Positions 14,540-26,945 of a stretch of DNA of 64,000 nt are shown here, piece by piece; the stretch's first letter is position 1; every line of letters begins with the position of its first letter. The notes under the pieces were generated by a model. It was not told the DNA's origin. It saw only the letters and a list, made by a program, of their open reading frames with translations, and made no database searches. The DNA is from Gerris lacustris (Eukaryota; Arthropoda; Insecta; Hemiptera; Gerridae): assembly GCA_951217055.1 (NCBI GenBank), contig OX578282.1, positions 48,294,329 to 48,358,328 on the forward strand, given 5' to 3'. The position numbers and the translations under genes were made by a program.

Positions 14540-17500
14540 TGGGTGTGGTTGTGGTTGTGGTTGTGGTATTTGTATCTGTTGTGGTTGTGGTTGTGGTTGT
14601 GGTTGTGGTTGTGGTTGTGGTTGTGGTTGTGGTTGTGGTATTTGTATCTGTTGTGGGTGTGGTTGTGGTTGTGGTTGTGGTATTTGTATCTGTTGTGGTT
14701 GTGGTTGTGGTTGTGGTTGTGGTATTTGTATCTGTTGTGGGTGTGGTTGTGGTTGTGGTTGTGGTTGTGGTTGTGGTTGTGGTTGTGGTTGTGGTTGTGG
14801 TTGTGGTATTTGTATTTGTATCTGTTGTGGTTGTGGTTGTGGTTGTGGTTGTGGTTGTGGTTGTGGTATTTGTATCTGTTGTGGTTGTGGTTGTGGTTGT
14901 GGTTGTGTTGTGGTACTTGTATCTGTTGTGGTTGTAGTTGATGTTGTTATGTGGTTGTGGTTGTGGTATTTGTATCTGTTGTGGTTGTGGTTGTGGTTGT
15001 GGTTGTGGTTGTGGTTGTGGTATTTGTATCTGGTGTGGTTGTGGTTGTGGTTGTGGTTGTGGTATTTGTATCTGTTGTGGGTGTGGTTGTGGTTGTGGTT
15101 GTGGTATTTGTATCTGTTGTGGTTGTGGCTGTGGTTGTGGTGTTGGTTGTGGTGATGGTATTTGTTGTAGTTATGGTGATAGTTGTTTTTTTGGTGATGG
15201 TTGTGGTTTTGGTGATTGTTGTGGTTGTTTTTGTGGTGATGGTTGTGGATTTGGTGTGGTTGTGTTATTGGTTGTGGTGATTGTTGTGGTTTTGGTATTT
15301 GTAGTGGTTATGGTGATGGTTAAGGTTGTGGTTGTGGTTGTGGTTGTGGTTGAGGTTGTGGTTGTGGTTGTGGTTGTGGATGTGGTTGTGGTTGAGGTTG
15401 AGGTTGTGGTTGTGGTTGTGGTTGTGGTTCTGGTATTTGTATCTGTTGTGGTTGTGGTTGTATTTTTGGTTGTGGTTGTGGTTGTGATTATGGTATTTGT
15501 ATCTGTTGTGGTTGTGGTTGTGGTTATGGTATTTGTATCTGTTGTGGTTGTGGTTGTGGTTGTGGTTGTGGTTGTGGTTGTGGTTGTGGTTGTGGTATTT
15601 GTATCTGTTGTGGGTGTGGTTGTGGTTGTGGTTGTGGTATTTGTATCTGTTGTGGTTGTGGTTGTGGTTGTGGTTGTGGTTGTGGTTGTGGTTGTGGTAT
15701 TTGTATCTGTTGTGGATGTGGTTGTGGTTGTGGTTGTGGTATTTGTATCTGTTGTGGTTGTGGTTGTGGTTGTGGTTGTGGTTGTGGTATTTGTATCTGT
15801 TGTGGGTGTGGTTGTGGTTGTGGTTGTGGTTGTGGTTGTGGTTGTGGTTGTGGTTGTGGTTGTGGTTGTGGTATTTGTATTTGTATCTGTTGTGGTTGTG
15901 GTTGTGGTATTTGTATTTGTATCTGTTGTGGTTGTGGTTGTGGTTGTGGTTGTGGTATTTGTATCTGTTGTGGTTGTGGTTGTGGTTGTGGTTGTGGTTG
16001 TGGCACTTGTATCTGTTGTGGTTGTAGTTGATGTTGTTATGTGGTTGTGGTTGTGGTATTTGTATCTGTTGTGGTTGTGGTTGTGGTTGTGGTTGTGGTT
16101 GTGGTTGTGGTATTTGTATCTGGTGTGGTTGTGGTTGTGGTATTTGTATCTGTTGTGGGTGTGGTTGTGGTTGTGGTTGTGGTATTTGTATCTGGTGTGG
16201 TTGTGGTTGTGGTATTTGTATCTGTTGTGGTTGTGGTTGAGGTTGTGGTTGTGGTTGTGGTACTTGTATCTGTTGTGGTTGTAGTTGATGTTGTTATGTG
16301 GTTGTGGTTGTGGTTGTGGTTGTGGTTGTGGTATTTGTATCTGTTGTGGTTGTGGTTGCGGTTGTGGTGTTGGTATTTGTATCTGGTGTGGTTGTGGTTG
16401 TGGTTGTGGTTGTGGTATTTGTATCTGTTGTGGGTGTGGTTGTGGTTGTGGTTGTGGTATTTGTATCTGTTGTGGTTGTGGTTGTGGTTGTGGTGTTGGT
16501 TGTGGTGATGGTATTTGTTGTAGTTATGGTGATAGTTGTTTTTTTGGTGATGGTTGTGGTTTTGGTGATTGTTGTGGTTGTTTTTGGGGTGATGGTTGTG
16601 GATTTGGTGTGGTTGTGTTATTGGTTGTGGTGATTGTTGTGGTTGTGGTATTTGTAGTGGTTATGGTGATGGTTAAGGTTGTGGTTGTGGTTGTGGTTGT
16701 GGTTGAGGTTGTGGTTGTGGTTGTGGTTGTGGATGTGGTTGTGGTTGAGGTTGAGGTTGTGGTTGAGGTTGAGGTTGTGGTTGTGGTTGTGGTTGTGGTT
16801 CTGGTATTTGTATCTGTTGTGGTTGTGGTTGTATTTTTGGTTGTGGTTGTGGTTGTGATTATGGTATTTGTATCTGTTGTGGTTGTGGTTGTGGTTATGG
16901 TATTTGTATCTGTTGTGGTTGTGGTTGTGGTATTTGTATCTGTTGTGGGTGTGGTTGTGGTTGTGGTTGTGGTATTTGTATCTGTTGTGGTTGTGGTTGT
17001 GGTTGTGGTTGTGGTTGTGGTTGTGGTTGTGGTATTTGTATCTGTTGTGGGTGTGGTTGTGGTTGTGGTTGTGGTATTTGTATCTGTTGTGGTTGTGGTT
17101 GTGGTTGTGGTTGTGGTATTTGTATCTGTTGTGGGTGTGGTTGTGGTTGTGGTTGTGGTTGTGGTTGTGGTTGTGGTTGTGGTTGTGGTTGTGGTTGTGG
17201 TTGTGGTATTTGTATTTGTATCTGTTGTGGTTGTGGTTGTGGTTGTGGTTGTGGTTGTGGTTGTGGTATTTGTATCTGTTGTGGTTGTGGTTGTGGTTGT
17301 GGTTGTGTTGTGGTACTTGTATCTGTTGTGGTTGTAGTTGATGTTGTTATGTGGTTGTGGTTGTGGTATTTGTATCTGTTGTGGTTGTGGTTGTGGTTGT
17401 GGTTGTGGTTGTGGTTGTGGTTGTGGTTGTGGTATTTGTATCTGGTGTGGTTGTGGTTGTGGTTGTGGTTGTGGTATTTGTATCTGTTGTGGGTGTGGTT

Positions 17501-20060
17501 GTGGTTGTGGTTGTGGTATTTGTATCTGTTGTGGTTGTGGCTGTGGTTGTGGTGTTGGTTGTGGTGATGGTATTTGTTGTAGTTATGGTGATAGTTGTTT
17601 TTTTGGTGATGGTTGTGGTTTTGGTGATTGTTGTGGTTGTTTTTGTGGTGATGGTTGTGGATTTGGTGTGGTTGTGTTATTGGTTGTGGTGATTGTTGTG
17701 GTTTTGGTATTTGTAGTGGTTATGGTGATGGTTAAGGTTGTGGTTGTGGTTGTGGTTGTGGTTGAGGTTGTGGTTGTGGTTGTGGTTGTGGTTGTGGATG
17801 TGGTTGTGGTTGAGGTTGAGGTTGTGGTTGTGGTTGTGGTTGTGGTTGTGGTATTTGTATCTGTTGTGGGTGTGGTTGTGGTTGTGGTTGTGGTATTTGT
17901 ATCTGTTGTGGTTGTGGTTGTGGTTGTGGTTGTGGTTGTGGTTGTGGTATTTGTATCTGTTGTGGATGTGGTTGTGGTTGTGGTTGTGGTATTTGTATCT
18001 GTTGTGGTTGTGGTTGTGGTTGTGGTTGTGGTTGTGGTATTTGTATCTGGTGTGGTTGTGGTTGTGGTTGTGGTTGTGGTATTTGTATCTGTTGTGGGTT
18101 TGGTTGTGGTTGTGGTTGTGGTATTTGTATCTGTTGTGGTTGTGGTTGTGGTTGTGGTGTTGGTTGTGGTGATGGTATTTGTTGTAGTTATGGTGATAGT
18201 TGTTTTTTTGGTGATGGTTGTGGTTTTGGTGATTGTTGTGGTTGTTTTTGTGGTGATGGTTGTGGATTTGGTGTGGTTGTGTTATTGGTTGTGGTGATTG
18301 TTGTGGTTGTGGTATTTGTAGTGGTTATGGAGATGGTTAAGGTTGTGGTTGTGGTTGTGGTTGTGGTTGAGGTTGTGGTTGTGGTTGTGGTTGTGGATGT
18401 GGTTGTGGTTGAGGTTGAGGTTGTGGTTGTGGTTGTGGTTGTGGTTCTGGTATTTGTATCTGTTGTGGTTGTGGTTGTATTTTTGGTTGTGGTTGTGGTT
18501 GTGATTATGGTATTTGTATCTGTTGTGGTTGTGGTTGTGGTTATGGTATTTGTATCTGTTGTGGTTGTGGTTGTGGTTGTGGTTGTGGTTGTGGTTGTGG
18601 TTGTGGTTGTGGTATTTGTATCTGTTGTGGGTGTGGTTGTGGTTGTGGTTGTGGTATTTGTATCTGTTGTGGTTGTGGTTGTGGTTGTGGTTGTGGTTGT
18701 GGTATTTGTATCTGTTGTGGGTGTGGTTGTGGTTGTGGTTGTGGTATTTGTATCTGTTGTAGTTGTGGTTGTGGTTGTGGTTGTGGTTGTGGTATTTGTA
18801 TCTGGTGTGGTTGTGGTTGTGGTTGTGGTTGTGGTATTTGTATCTGTTGTGGGTGTGGTTTTGGTTGTGGTTGTGGTATTTGTATCTGTTGTGGTTGTGG
18901 TTGTGGTTGTGGTGTTGGTTGTGGTGATGGTATTTGTTGTAGTTATGGTGATAGTTGTTTTTTTGGTGATGGTTGTGGTTTTGGTGATTGTTGTGGTTGT
19001 TTTTGTGGTGATGGTTGTGGATTTGGTGTGGTTGTGTTATTGGTTGTGGTGATTGTTGTGGTTGTGGTATTTGTAGTGGTTATGGTGATGGTTAAGGTTG
19101 TGGCTGTGGTTGTGGTTGTGGTTGAGGTTGTGGTTGTGGTTGTGGTTGTGGATGTGGTTGTGGTTGAGGTTGAGGTTGTGGTTGTGGTTGTGGTTGTGGT
19201 TCTGGTATTTGTATCTGTTGTGGTTGTGGTTGTATTTTTGGTTGTGGTTGTGGTTGTGGTTATGGTATTTGTATCTGTTGTGGTTGTGGTTGTGGTTATG
19301 GTATTTGTATCTGTTGTGGTTGTGGTTGTGGTTGTGGTTGGTGTTGTGGTTGTGGTTTTGGTTGTGGTGATGGTATTTGTTGTAGTCATGGTGATGGTTG
19401 TGGTTGTTTTTGTGGTGATAGTTGCGGTTTTGTTGATGGTTGTGGTTGTTTTTGTGGTGATGGTTGTGGTTGTGGTTGAGGTTGTGGTTGTGGTTGTTGT
19501 TGTGGATTTGGTTATGGTGATGGTTAAGGTCGTGGTTGTGGTTGAGGTTGTGGTTGTGGTTGTGGTTGTGGATGTGGTTTTGGTTGTGGTTGTGGTTGAG
19601 GTTGTGGTTGTGGTTATGGTTGTGGTTTTGGTTGTGGTTGTGGTTGTGGTTTTGGTTGTGGTTGTGGTTGTGGTTGTGGTATTTGTATCTGTTGTGGTTG
19701 TGGTTTTGGTTGTGGTATTTGTATCTGTTGTGGTTGTGGTTGTGGTTGTGGTATTTGTTGTGGTTGTGGTATATGTATTTGTTGTGGTTGTGGTATTTGT
19801 TGTGCTTGTGGTTGTGGTTGTGGTGTGGTTGTGTTGATGGTTGTGGTGTGGTATTGGTTGTGGTTATTGTTGTGGTATTTGTTGTTGTTGTGGTATTTGT
19901 TGTTGTGGTATTTGTAGTAGTTGTGGTTGTGGAATTTTTTATGGTTGTGGTATTTGTTATGGTTGTGGTTTTGGTTGTGGTGATGGTTGTGATTGTTGTG
20001 ATGGTTGTGGTTGTGGTTGTGGTTATGGTTGTGGTTGCGGTTGTAGTTGTGGTTGTGGTG
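14540..20060. repeat. GTGGTT-based satellite array with higher-order units
   Basis: About 5.5 kb built from the hexamer GTGGTT, punctuated by GTATTTGTATCTGTTGTGG. A longer diverged module (key string GATAGTTGTTTTTTTGGTGA) recurs at 15178, 16531, 17590, 18195 and 18950, giving unit lengths of 1353, 1059, 605 and 755. The plus strand is nearly C-free. The hexamer has no stop codon in any frame (VV, WL, GC, NH, TT, PQ), so all long open frames here are artefacts. It ends near 20085 in a short (CAGTGT)n run. Absent from block B at the matching point. Confidence 0.95.
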
Positions 20061-20369
20061 TGGTCAGTGTCAGTGTCAGTGTCAGGTTGTTTTTTTTATC
20101 AAATTATAGCATGCTTTACAGTTAGTACTACATGCGGTTAAAGGTAACAATAAAATTTAAAAGTGGTTTAAGTAGGAGAGATAATTAATAACATTTACAG
20201 CAATTAGAAGTTGCTGTAGGCGTAGTAAAAACAAGTTAGTAACAATAACATGAACGGAAAAATATTCAAATTAATATAGGCACTTATGTACAAACTTAAT
20301 TACACACAAAAGTATCACAGTTAAAAGAATGTTGATGTGCAAAGTTTAAAATTTTAGTACTTTTGAAGA
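20061..20369. other. No gene seen; transition from array to unique DNA
   Basis: Three CAGTGT-type repeats close the array, followed by AT-rich sequence with no recognised feature. Confidence 0.5.
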
Positions 20370-20520
20370 TATAGGTGTAAATAAGGTTGAAACTTATTTG
20401 GGACCATCAATTGGCTAATGGTGACCTACGATTTAAATTTCATTAAAATCGGAAGAGTAGTTTTTAAGATATGTTGGTTCGCAGAAATGCGGTTTACAAT
20501 TTTTTATCTTTTTCCAACTA
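20370..20520 (+). repeat. Fragment of dispersed repeat family F1
   Basis: Carries AGGTGTAAATAAGG, GGGACCATCAATTGGCTAAT and TTTTTAAGATATGTTGGTTC, the same phrases in the same order as the copies at 43655-44107, 44108-45619 and 59280-59863. Both ends of the family are missing here. Confidence 0.7.
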
Positions 20521-20775
20521 CAATATCTCGGTTTGTCTCACTTTAAACATGCATAGGACCTTTTTTATGCAGAATTATGGGAAAATATTTTTGTCAAAAA
20601 CATTTCTCTTCAAAAAAATAAACTGTTTTGCGAGAAAAGGTTAAAAAAATATTTTTTTTAGATTTTATGGAGGAGGGAGGGGGCCACTCGATATGATAAT
20701 ATGGAAAATGCTTCCCTAAACCCCTTCTAAACGATGGTGTAAAGAAAGTTTAGTATTTAATTTTTCCCCCCTTTT

Positions 20776-21240
20776 TTGCTTATTTGTACTGGCCTAAAAG
20801 GGAATGCTTCGGTTGTGATGTACAAGGAGATCTACACATCGAAGATGAAGGCTCTGCTCGAGGACTGCACCTACAGTAAGATCCGGAACCCTACGCTGCG
20901 AGTAAAAGCGGAGATCAACAGAATCGTCAAGGATTCTTCCCTGGAAGACGGAGAAAAGAGGAAACTTTTCTGCACGGACCCTGCCTGATTGCGTCATCCC
21001 GACAAAGGATAAACCGGACTCAAACAACCCCCGGGGAATCTAGGTATAATCTACGTTCCAGAAAGCAACTATAAATACGCCGTCCTTCTCTCCAGTCGTC
21101 AGTATGTCTTGTTGTTGCTTCAAGTAAACATCACGATGCACCACACCCCTGAAGATGCTTCCAGTAGTGGAACCGAAACGTCGGACTTCTTCCCCTTCGT
21201 GACGCGGATTTCACCGGAAAACCAAGCTGTTTATAAATAT
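20776..21240 (+). pseudogene. Penelope-like retroelement remnant
   Basis: The first part encodes a frame with MKALLEDCTYSKI and INRIVKDSSLEDGEKRKL, the pattern found just upstream of the reverse transcriptase domain in Penelope-like elements. It stops early after CTDPA. The next bases resemble, out of frame, the region near a GIY-YIG domain (PDSNN, then a YV-like strand), implying that most of the reverse transcriptase and endonuclease was deleted. The end (HHTPEDASSSGTETSDF, RISPENQAVY) corresponds to the element's terminal repeat and matches the palindromes at 6898-7245 and 33220-33556. It is a dead internal-deletion copy. Family assignment rests on remembered motif patterns, not a search. 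Confidence 0.6.
21149..21182 (+). ncRNA. Hammerhead-like motif in Penelope-like terminus
   Basis: CTGAAGA fits the hammerhead CUGANGA core; a helix with TTCC/GGAA around an AGTAGT loop follows, then GAAACGTC. The palindrome copy near 7012-7042 has TTTT/GGAA-type pairing at the same positions, so pairing is kept by C-G and U-G exchange. Stem III has no room for a loop between GAAAC and GTC and stem I is not evident, so this copy is probably inactive. Hammerheads are known in Penelope-like elements. Confidence 0.4.
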
Positions 21241-22739
21241 TATATAAACACAGAAGGGAAACAAGAAGAGGACGAAGTGAAGGGTTCATACAGGTTTTAA
21301 AGCAGCGCAGCAAAAAAACGGTTTGGAACTAACTTCTTGCGGTGCCGCTAAAGCGTTGCCACAGATAAATCCCTTCGGGCCTCCGCAATTACGTATCCGC
21401 TAGCTGCAAAACCATCCTAAGTCAGAATTATCACGTGTACAAAAATCCTGTAGTGAAATCAGATAGTGTACATAAATATTTCATATTATGAACACAAAAA
21501 CATCTAGAACAATAAACATCTGAAAAATGAAATCAAAGAGTATACATAAAACCAACTATTCAAAAATTCTACGTCGAAATTATAAGCTATTTTACAACTG
21601 CATAAATCAACTACTATTCTACACTTAATAAAATTTAAATAAAATCCCACAGAGAAACTAAAGTGAATGCCACAAAAACCCTTGTCGGCCTCTAAAAAAA
21701 AGATATCTTTCTGTTTTTGAGGTCAGAAGGCTTTAGAGAATTTTCTAAGCTTGGCAAGGATTTAGATGGGGGTTTTCCCGGACATGAGCCCCATGTTGAA
21801 ATATTCAGGGCTGGACCTTTGTATTTAACTGCTGGGCTGCCCAGTCTGGGTAGCATCAATATTTGATTTGTTCTAATGCCGGGGCTACAGTGCGTGGCAT
21901 CCGTTCTCTTTTCAGAGCCGCTAATCTCATCTGGATTTACTTTTTGCTATTATCTTCTACTAGTGATTCCATTGAGAGAGGAAAGCGAGAGTAGGATTAG
22001 AGGAGTTAAGCATTTATATATTTCTATCAACTACCCTTTTAACTTTTTCATTGGATTTTCTTTAGCGCAAGTTATTTTATTTATTGCGATTGGATTCCAG
22101 GTAGATTGTTTTTGTCCGGTAGTTAAAAAGTAAAAAAAAAAATACAAAGCTATATTCGAAGTAAGATTTATTTTATTTCATTTTTTTTAACTGCCTTTTT
22201 ACTCGAGAAGCATAGAATATAAACTTAAAATTTAAGTCGCTAGGGGACTTTCAGCTAGCTTGCAGAGTGTATTACCTATTTGAGGTTATGAGTAAGAAAT
22301 ATGTGTCACTTCTTTAGATCTCGAACCATTTATGATATGTAATGGTGGATGGACGATGTCTACACCAGTATTAACTTCCTTTATGCTTAGAGCTAAAGGT
22401 CGACCATGAAGTGGTGGCAATCTGAGGAGTGCGCTAGTGTTGTTTTTGTGTCATGTATAGTCAGTTTTTAATAAATTAAAAAAAAACTACAACTTGAAAT
22501 TCGCTAATAACATTTTATTTTTATTTTGATTAATTGTCATAGAGAGCTGTCGTTTATAAAATAAAAAATAGAACCTAAAATAGAACTATTATAAGTATCT
22601 CATAATTATTATAAGTAAAATTGAGTGCATCAATTCCTATATGAGTCGTTATGGAAATCAGATTTGAAAATCTCTGAGATTGATACACATTTACGGTGAA
22701 GACGACGGAAGCATTGTGATCACTCTAGAGTTAAACTAT
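21241..22739. other. No gene seen
   Basis: No recognisable domain in any open frame. A GC-richer patch at 21640-21930 (GCCGGGGCTACAGTGCGTGG) may be an old transposon piece. The remainder is AT-rich. Confidence 0.45.
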
Positions 22740-23180
22740 TTTGTCTCCAATTTTAAGAAATCCTGGAAAAAATTCTGTTTCAGACAATAGGAAACATTTT
22801 TGTTCTTGTGTGTGTCTCCATTTTTGCGAACACCCATATCTTAAAACCTAATCGTCCGATTTTAATGAAATTTAGATACTTGGACATAACTAGCCAATTG
22901 TTGATATTAATTTTAACCTTGTGCCGCCCATTGTTTCTGCATGCGCACCAACTTGTTTATATTACCAATTTCCAACTACATCTTTAAAAAGTTTTATCCG
23001 AATTAAATAAAATTTTGATCGTAGGTCATAAATAGTCCAATGATGATCTCCCATGATTTTCAACCATATACGCGAATTTAAAATTGCTTAAAAATTAATT
23101 TCACTCCACTGGGGATCGAAAAAGATCCTAATCTCATGTGACCATTTGTCAAATAATAGGTTGGGAGTATGTGCCACACA
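22740..23180 (-). repeat. Dispersed repeat family F1, reversed copy
   Basis: On the minus strand it starts with TGCCAATTTGTGTGGCACAT and runs to TCATTAAAATCGGACGATTA-like sequence, the order of the F1 copies at 44108-45619 and 59280-59863. It is diverged and internally shortened. Confidence 0.6.
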
Positions 23181-24258
23181 AATTGGCAGGCCATTTCAAT
23201 ATTATTTCCTCTTTCATTCTAAATTACCTAAATTAATTAAAGCTGCTCCTTTTGAACAAAAAATGCAACATTTTGGAAAAAAATATAACGTAGAGAAATA
23301 TTTCTCGTTTAGCAGGTTATTTTCATTTTTTTATTTTTATATTAATTAGTAAATTAATTTCTGTTCTAATTGTTATTAAATTTCTACTTATTTTCTCCCA
23401 ATTTGTTAAAAAATTCCTAATTCAACAAAAGCTAAAATAATATAAACAATACTTTTCCTACTATTAGTAGTGAGGAAAAGTAAAAACAGATTAAATGACT
23501 ATTCATTTAGTATGTACGAATTAAAACAGTTATTATAATGAATACTTTCTATTAGTTTTAGAGAAATGTATATTAAGTAGACTTGAAAGGCGTATAAGGA
23601 GAATTGCAAAAAGAACATTAAAATTATAAAACCATCAAATGATATTACTGAGAATTAAAATACATTATACTTTTGCAAATTTGTTTAAATATAATCCATC
23701 TTAATATTCAAATTATAATTCTTGATTTTATTACGTTTTCTTATTCTCTTAGGAGTCTTAAAAATAAATTTAAATTACTAATAAGTTAAATTAATTTCCA
23801 TTAGTTCATTTTTATCAATTTTATTTTAACGTTCTTCATATAATTGTGAGTATAATTGTCTTTAGTTAAATTAAGTTATTAAAAAGAAGGATGATGTTAA
23901 ACTTTTAAGATATAATAAAGTGTGATTAAGTAAACAATGAATTTTGTCCAATTTGAAAGTTCGAAACTGGTCAGTTATAATATTAAGCTAGCCTAATATT
24001 ATAATAGCCTAATAGTCTTGAAGTTGGTGCTGTGCGTGTGATAAATAATTAAAACAATAATATTAATATATCTTTATTGTTACATCATTTCTTATTTTAG
24101 TACAAGTAAGTATATTATTTTTTTTTTGGCCGCACTTTTCTATTTATGGTACACTCGATCTGTGTACGAAATTTCAAATCTCTATGTCAATAGGAAGTAG
24201 GAGAAATAGTGATCAGTAAGTCAGTTAGTCAGTCACTTTTAGTTTTATACAGGGACTA
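23181..24258. other. No gene seen; very AT-rich
   Basis: No open frame with features and no element ends recognised, apart from a run of T near 24118. Confidence 0.5.
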
Positions 24259-25257
24259 CAGGGTGGCACAAAAGCATGGAAACCCCTGAATAACTTGTCA
24301 GAAAAGAAAATTTGAAAAAAGGTTAAATACAAAAGTTTCAGGATTTTTTCTTAGCTATTCAATGGTGACCTTGGATTTGACCTTAGCCTTGCCCTTCAAG
24401 GTCATTTGGAGGTCAAATTTGTTATTATAACAACCCATTTTGGGAACCCCCATTTTAATTGCGGATTTGAAAAGAGCAGGAAATTTTACGTAAAATATGA
24501 CCTTGATCAAGTCCTTGAGCGTGATCTTTAAGGTCATTCCAAGGTTTTTCAAATGGGAAACTCTAATCTGTATTGCGGATTACGAAATAACCACATTTTT
24601 CCCTTCAACAGCAGCCTTGACACAACTTACACCACGTTCTTGGCCATGACCGTCAAGTTCATTTCATCCCTTCCCCCTCCATTTATTTTAATAATTTATT
24701 TGTTTAAGTACTTTTATTGAATTTTTTTTTCTCGAAGGTTGACCACATCCTTGAACATGAGCAGAAATAAGACCATGAAGAAAAAAATTAAATAAAAGTA
24801 TTTAAACAATTTAATTAATAAAATAAAGGGGAGAGGGAAGGGTTGAAATGACCTTGAAGGTTATGGTCAAGGATGTGGTGTAGGCCATGGTCAAGGCCAC
24901 TGTAGAAGGGAAAAATTTGGTTATTTTCGCAATCCGCAATAAAAATTAGAGTTTCCCATTGAAAAAACAATTTTGACCTTGGAATGACCTTAAAGGTCAT
25001 GCTCAAGGACATGGTCATGGTCATATTTTACGTAAAATTTCCTGCTCTTTTCAAATCTACAATAAAACTGGGGGTTCCTATTTAAAATAAATAAGTTCAC
25101 CTTTAAATGACCTTGAAGGGCAAGGTTAAGGTCAAATCCAAGGTCACCATTGAATAGCTAAGAGAAAATCCTGAAACTTTTGTATTTAACCTTTTTTTAA
25201 AAATAAATGAATTTCTGACAAGTTATTCAGGGGTTTCCATACTTTTGTGCCACCCTG
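24259..25257. mobile_element. Palindromic TIR element rich in TGACCTT/AAGGTCA
   Basis: The ends are inverted copies (CAGGGTGGCACAAAAG on the left) matching for over 45 bases with one mismatch, and homology continues inward through arms of nearly 500 bases, so the whole 1 kb can fold as a hairpin. A TA precedes the left end; the right flank is AA, probably mutated. The arms are filled with TGACCTT and AAGGTCA motifs spaced irregularly. No transposase is encoded. The end sequence fits the Tc1/mariner superfamily. Confidence 0.75.
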
Positions 25258-26365
25258 AAGTATATAGATAGTATTAAAAGTAGTGGCCTGTTATAATATT
25301 ATAGAAGAGTAGTGGAGCCACGTGATAAGGGATAAAAGATATACATTTTTCTACTAAAAGTACCCAATAGTGGTCTTTATCAATAGCGGTTGATAGCCGG
25401 CTTTGTGCAATAAATTCTTTTAAGATAACCCAATTAGCTGATATCGTAGAGACACTTCCGCGGCTGTGGTCTTCAAAACAAGTATATTTATTTATCTATT
25501 TTCTCTCTCCTTTGTCCTTAAAATCTCAGTTTAAACACTTGTTATTATGGATTATACATTAATAATTCACATTGATAAAGAAAATGTTATTCTTTGACAC
25601 AACCAAATAACAATAATAATTATTTTAAGAGGGAAGGACTTTTTTACATATTTCATTGCTAGAAGGGCAAGGAAATCTGTATTGGGCCCTACGCTCCATA
25701 GGACCTTCTTCACGTCAACCCACATTATATTTTTAATCAATTTTACGACCCTATTTTTCACCCTATGTTGGGCGAAAGAAGGGCAGTAAAATTGATATAA
25801 AAAATAACCCTCTCAAAAAAAAAAAATAAAATAAAATAAAAATAAAATAAAAAAATATTTATTTTGAGGGTGTTTCGATTGCTCTGAATAATCGAGATAG
25901 AATACTTAATAGGACAAAATAAAAATATTTAATAATACAATTTTAAGATAATGTTGTACTGAAACATTAAAAATCAAGAATAAAAGAATCCTTTTTTGAT
26001 AACAATGTATAAATGATAACAACAGTAAGATAATATGAATTTTCTTCCACAAACCTTAAATACCTACATGGTAAGATTTGCTATTAGCACAAAAAAATAA
26101 AAGTCTAAAGCCAATTTAATACCAATTAATTTTTTAATTAATGCATATACCTATACGTCTGAGAATCTTTCTTTCTTACAAAATATGCAACCTACGAAAA
26201 ATTCCATAAAAACTTTTTTTCTTTTTTGACAAAGTATAAATAGAGTGGGCAAAGATGAATCGTTACAAAAACAAAACTAAACAAAAAAATGATTGTCAAT
26301 CCCTTGTTTATGAAGAATGATTTCTTTTAGACTTTCGTATATTTTCCCTGTTTTAAGGTTACTAC
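25258..26365. other. No gene seen
   Basis: AT-rich unique DNA up to the left edge of visible block B homology. It includes an A-rich AAAATAAAATAAAA run near 25830. Whether it belongs to the duplicated unit cannot be told because the matching DNA left of block A lies outside the window. Confidence 0.5.
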
Positions 26366-26599
26366 ATATAATCATAACTACTAATCAGAGATCACTGGTG
26401 ATCAAGGATGTACCTATGTCTAAATTATACAATATTACGAACGCTCGCGTTATCACCGCACCTTCCGCGTTGGGCACTGGGCTAAAGACGACACTGAGGG
26501 TGTTAAATAAATTATTTAGGACTTTTTGCAATTCTCTATACATTTTTTTACTTTCTCATAAAAAGAGAAAGTATTGTGATGGCGCGAAAATTCGATTTT

Positions 26600-26945
26600 G
26601 ATGGATTTACACGTTTTGAGTCCACTGAGTTTACAAAAGTGGTTTCTAAAAAAGTCTGTCTGTCGTGTGTGCAGACTTCTGGAGCCTAAACTACTGGGCT
26701 GATTTTCAAATTCGGAATAGATGTTCAGAAAAATCATACCTTGATATTCGGAATAGATGTTCAGAAAAATCATACCCCTAGGCGAAATCGAGAAATGAAT
26801 TGTAGCTTAAAATTTGGGGGCGCTACCACTAAAACTCTGGAAAAACGTGAACTTATAATACGGTTCCGATGATTTTGATTAAAAAATTCTTAAATGTAGT
26901 CCATTTAAATAAGAATCTAACGATATTAGCCTTTTCCTATGAAAA
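26600..26945 (+). repeat. Dispersed repeat family F2, block B copy
   Basis: Same element as at 235-560, with an extra tandem copy of about 35 bases beginning TATTCGGAATAGATGTTCAG. Confidence 0.6.

Noticed and set aside
14540..20060. Telomere-like G/T repeat
   Set aside because: The strand bias is similar to telomeres, but the unit does not match TTAGG-type repeats and the array is interstitial with diverged modules.
14510..20141. Many long open frames (V-, WL-, CG- or PQ-rich) on both strands
   Set aside because: The hexamer GTGGTT contains no stop in any frame, so all six frames stay open automatically. No start context, signal peptide or codon signature supports a protein.
20776..21240. 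Active Penelope-like element
   Set aside because: An early stop and loss of the catalytic reverse transcriptase and most of the endonuclease leave no function.
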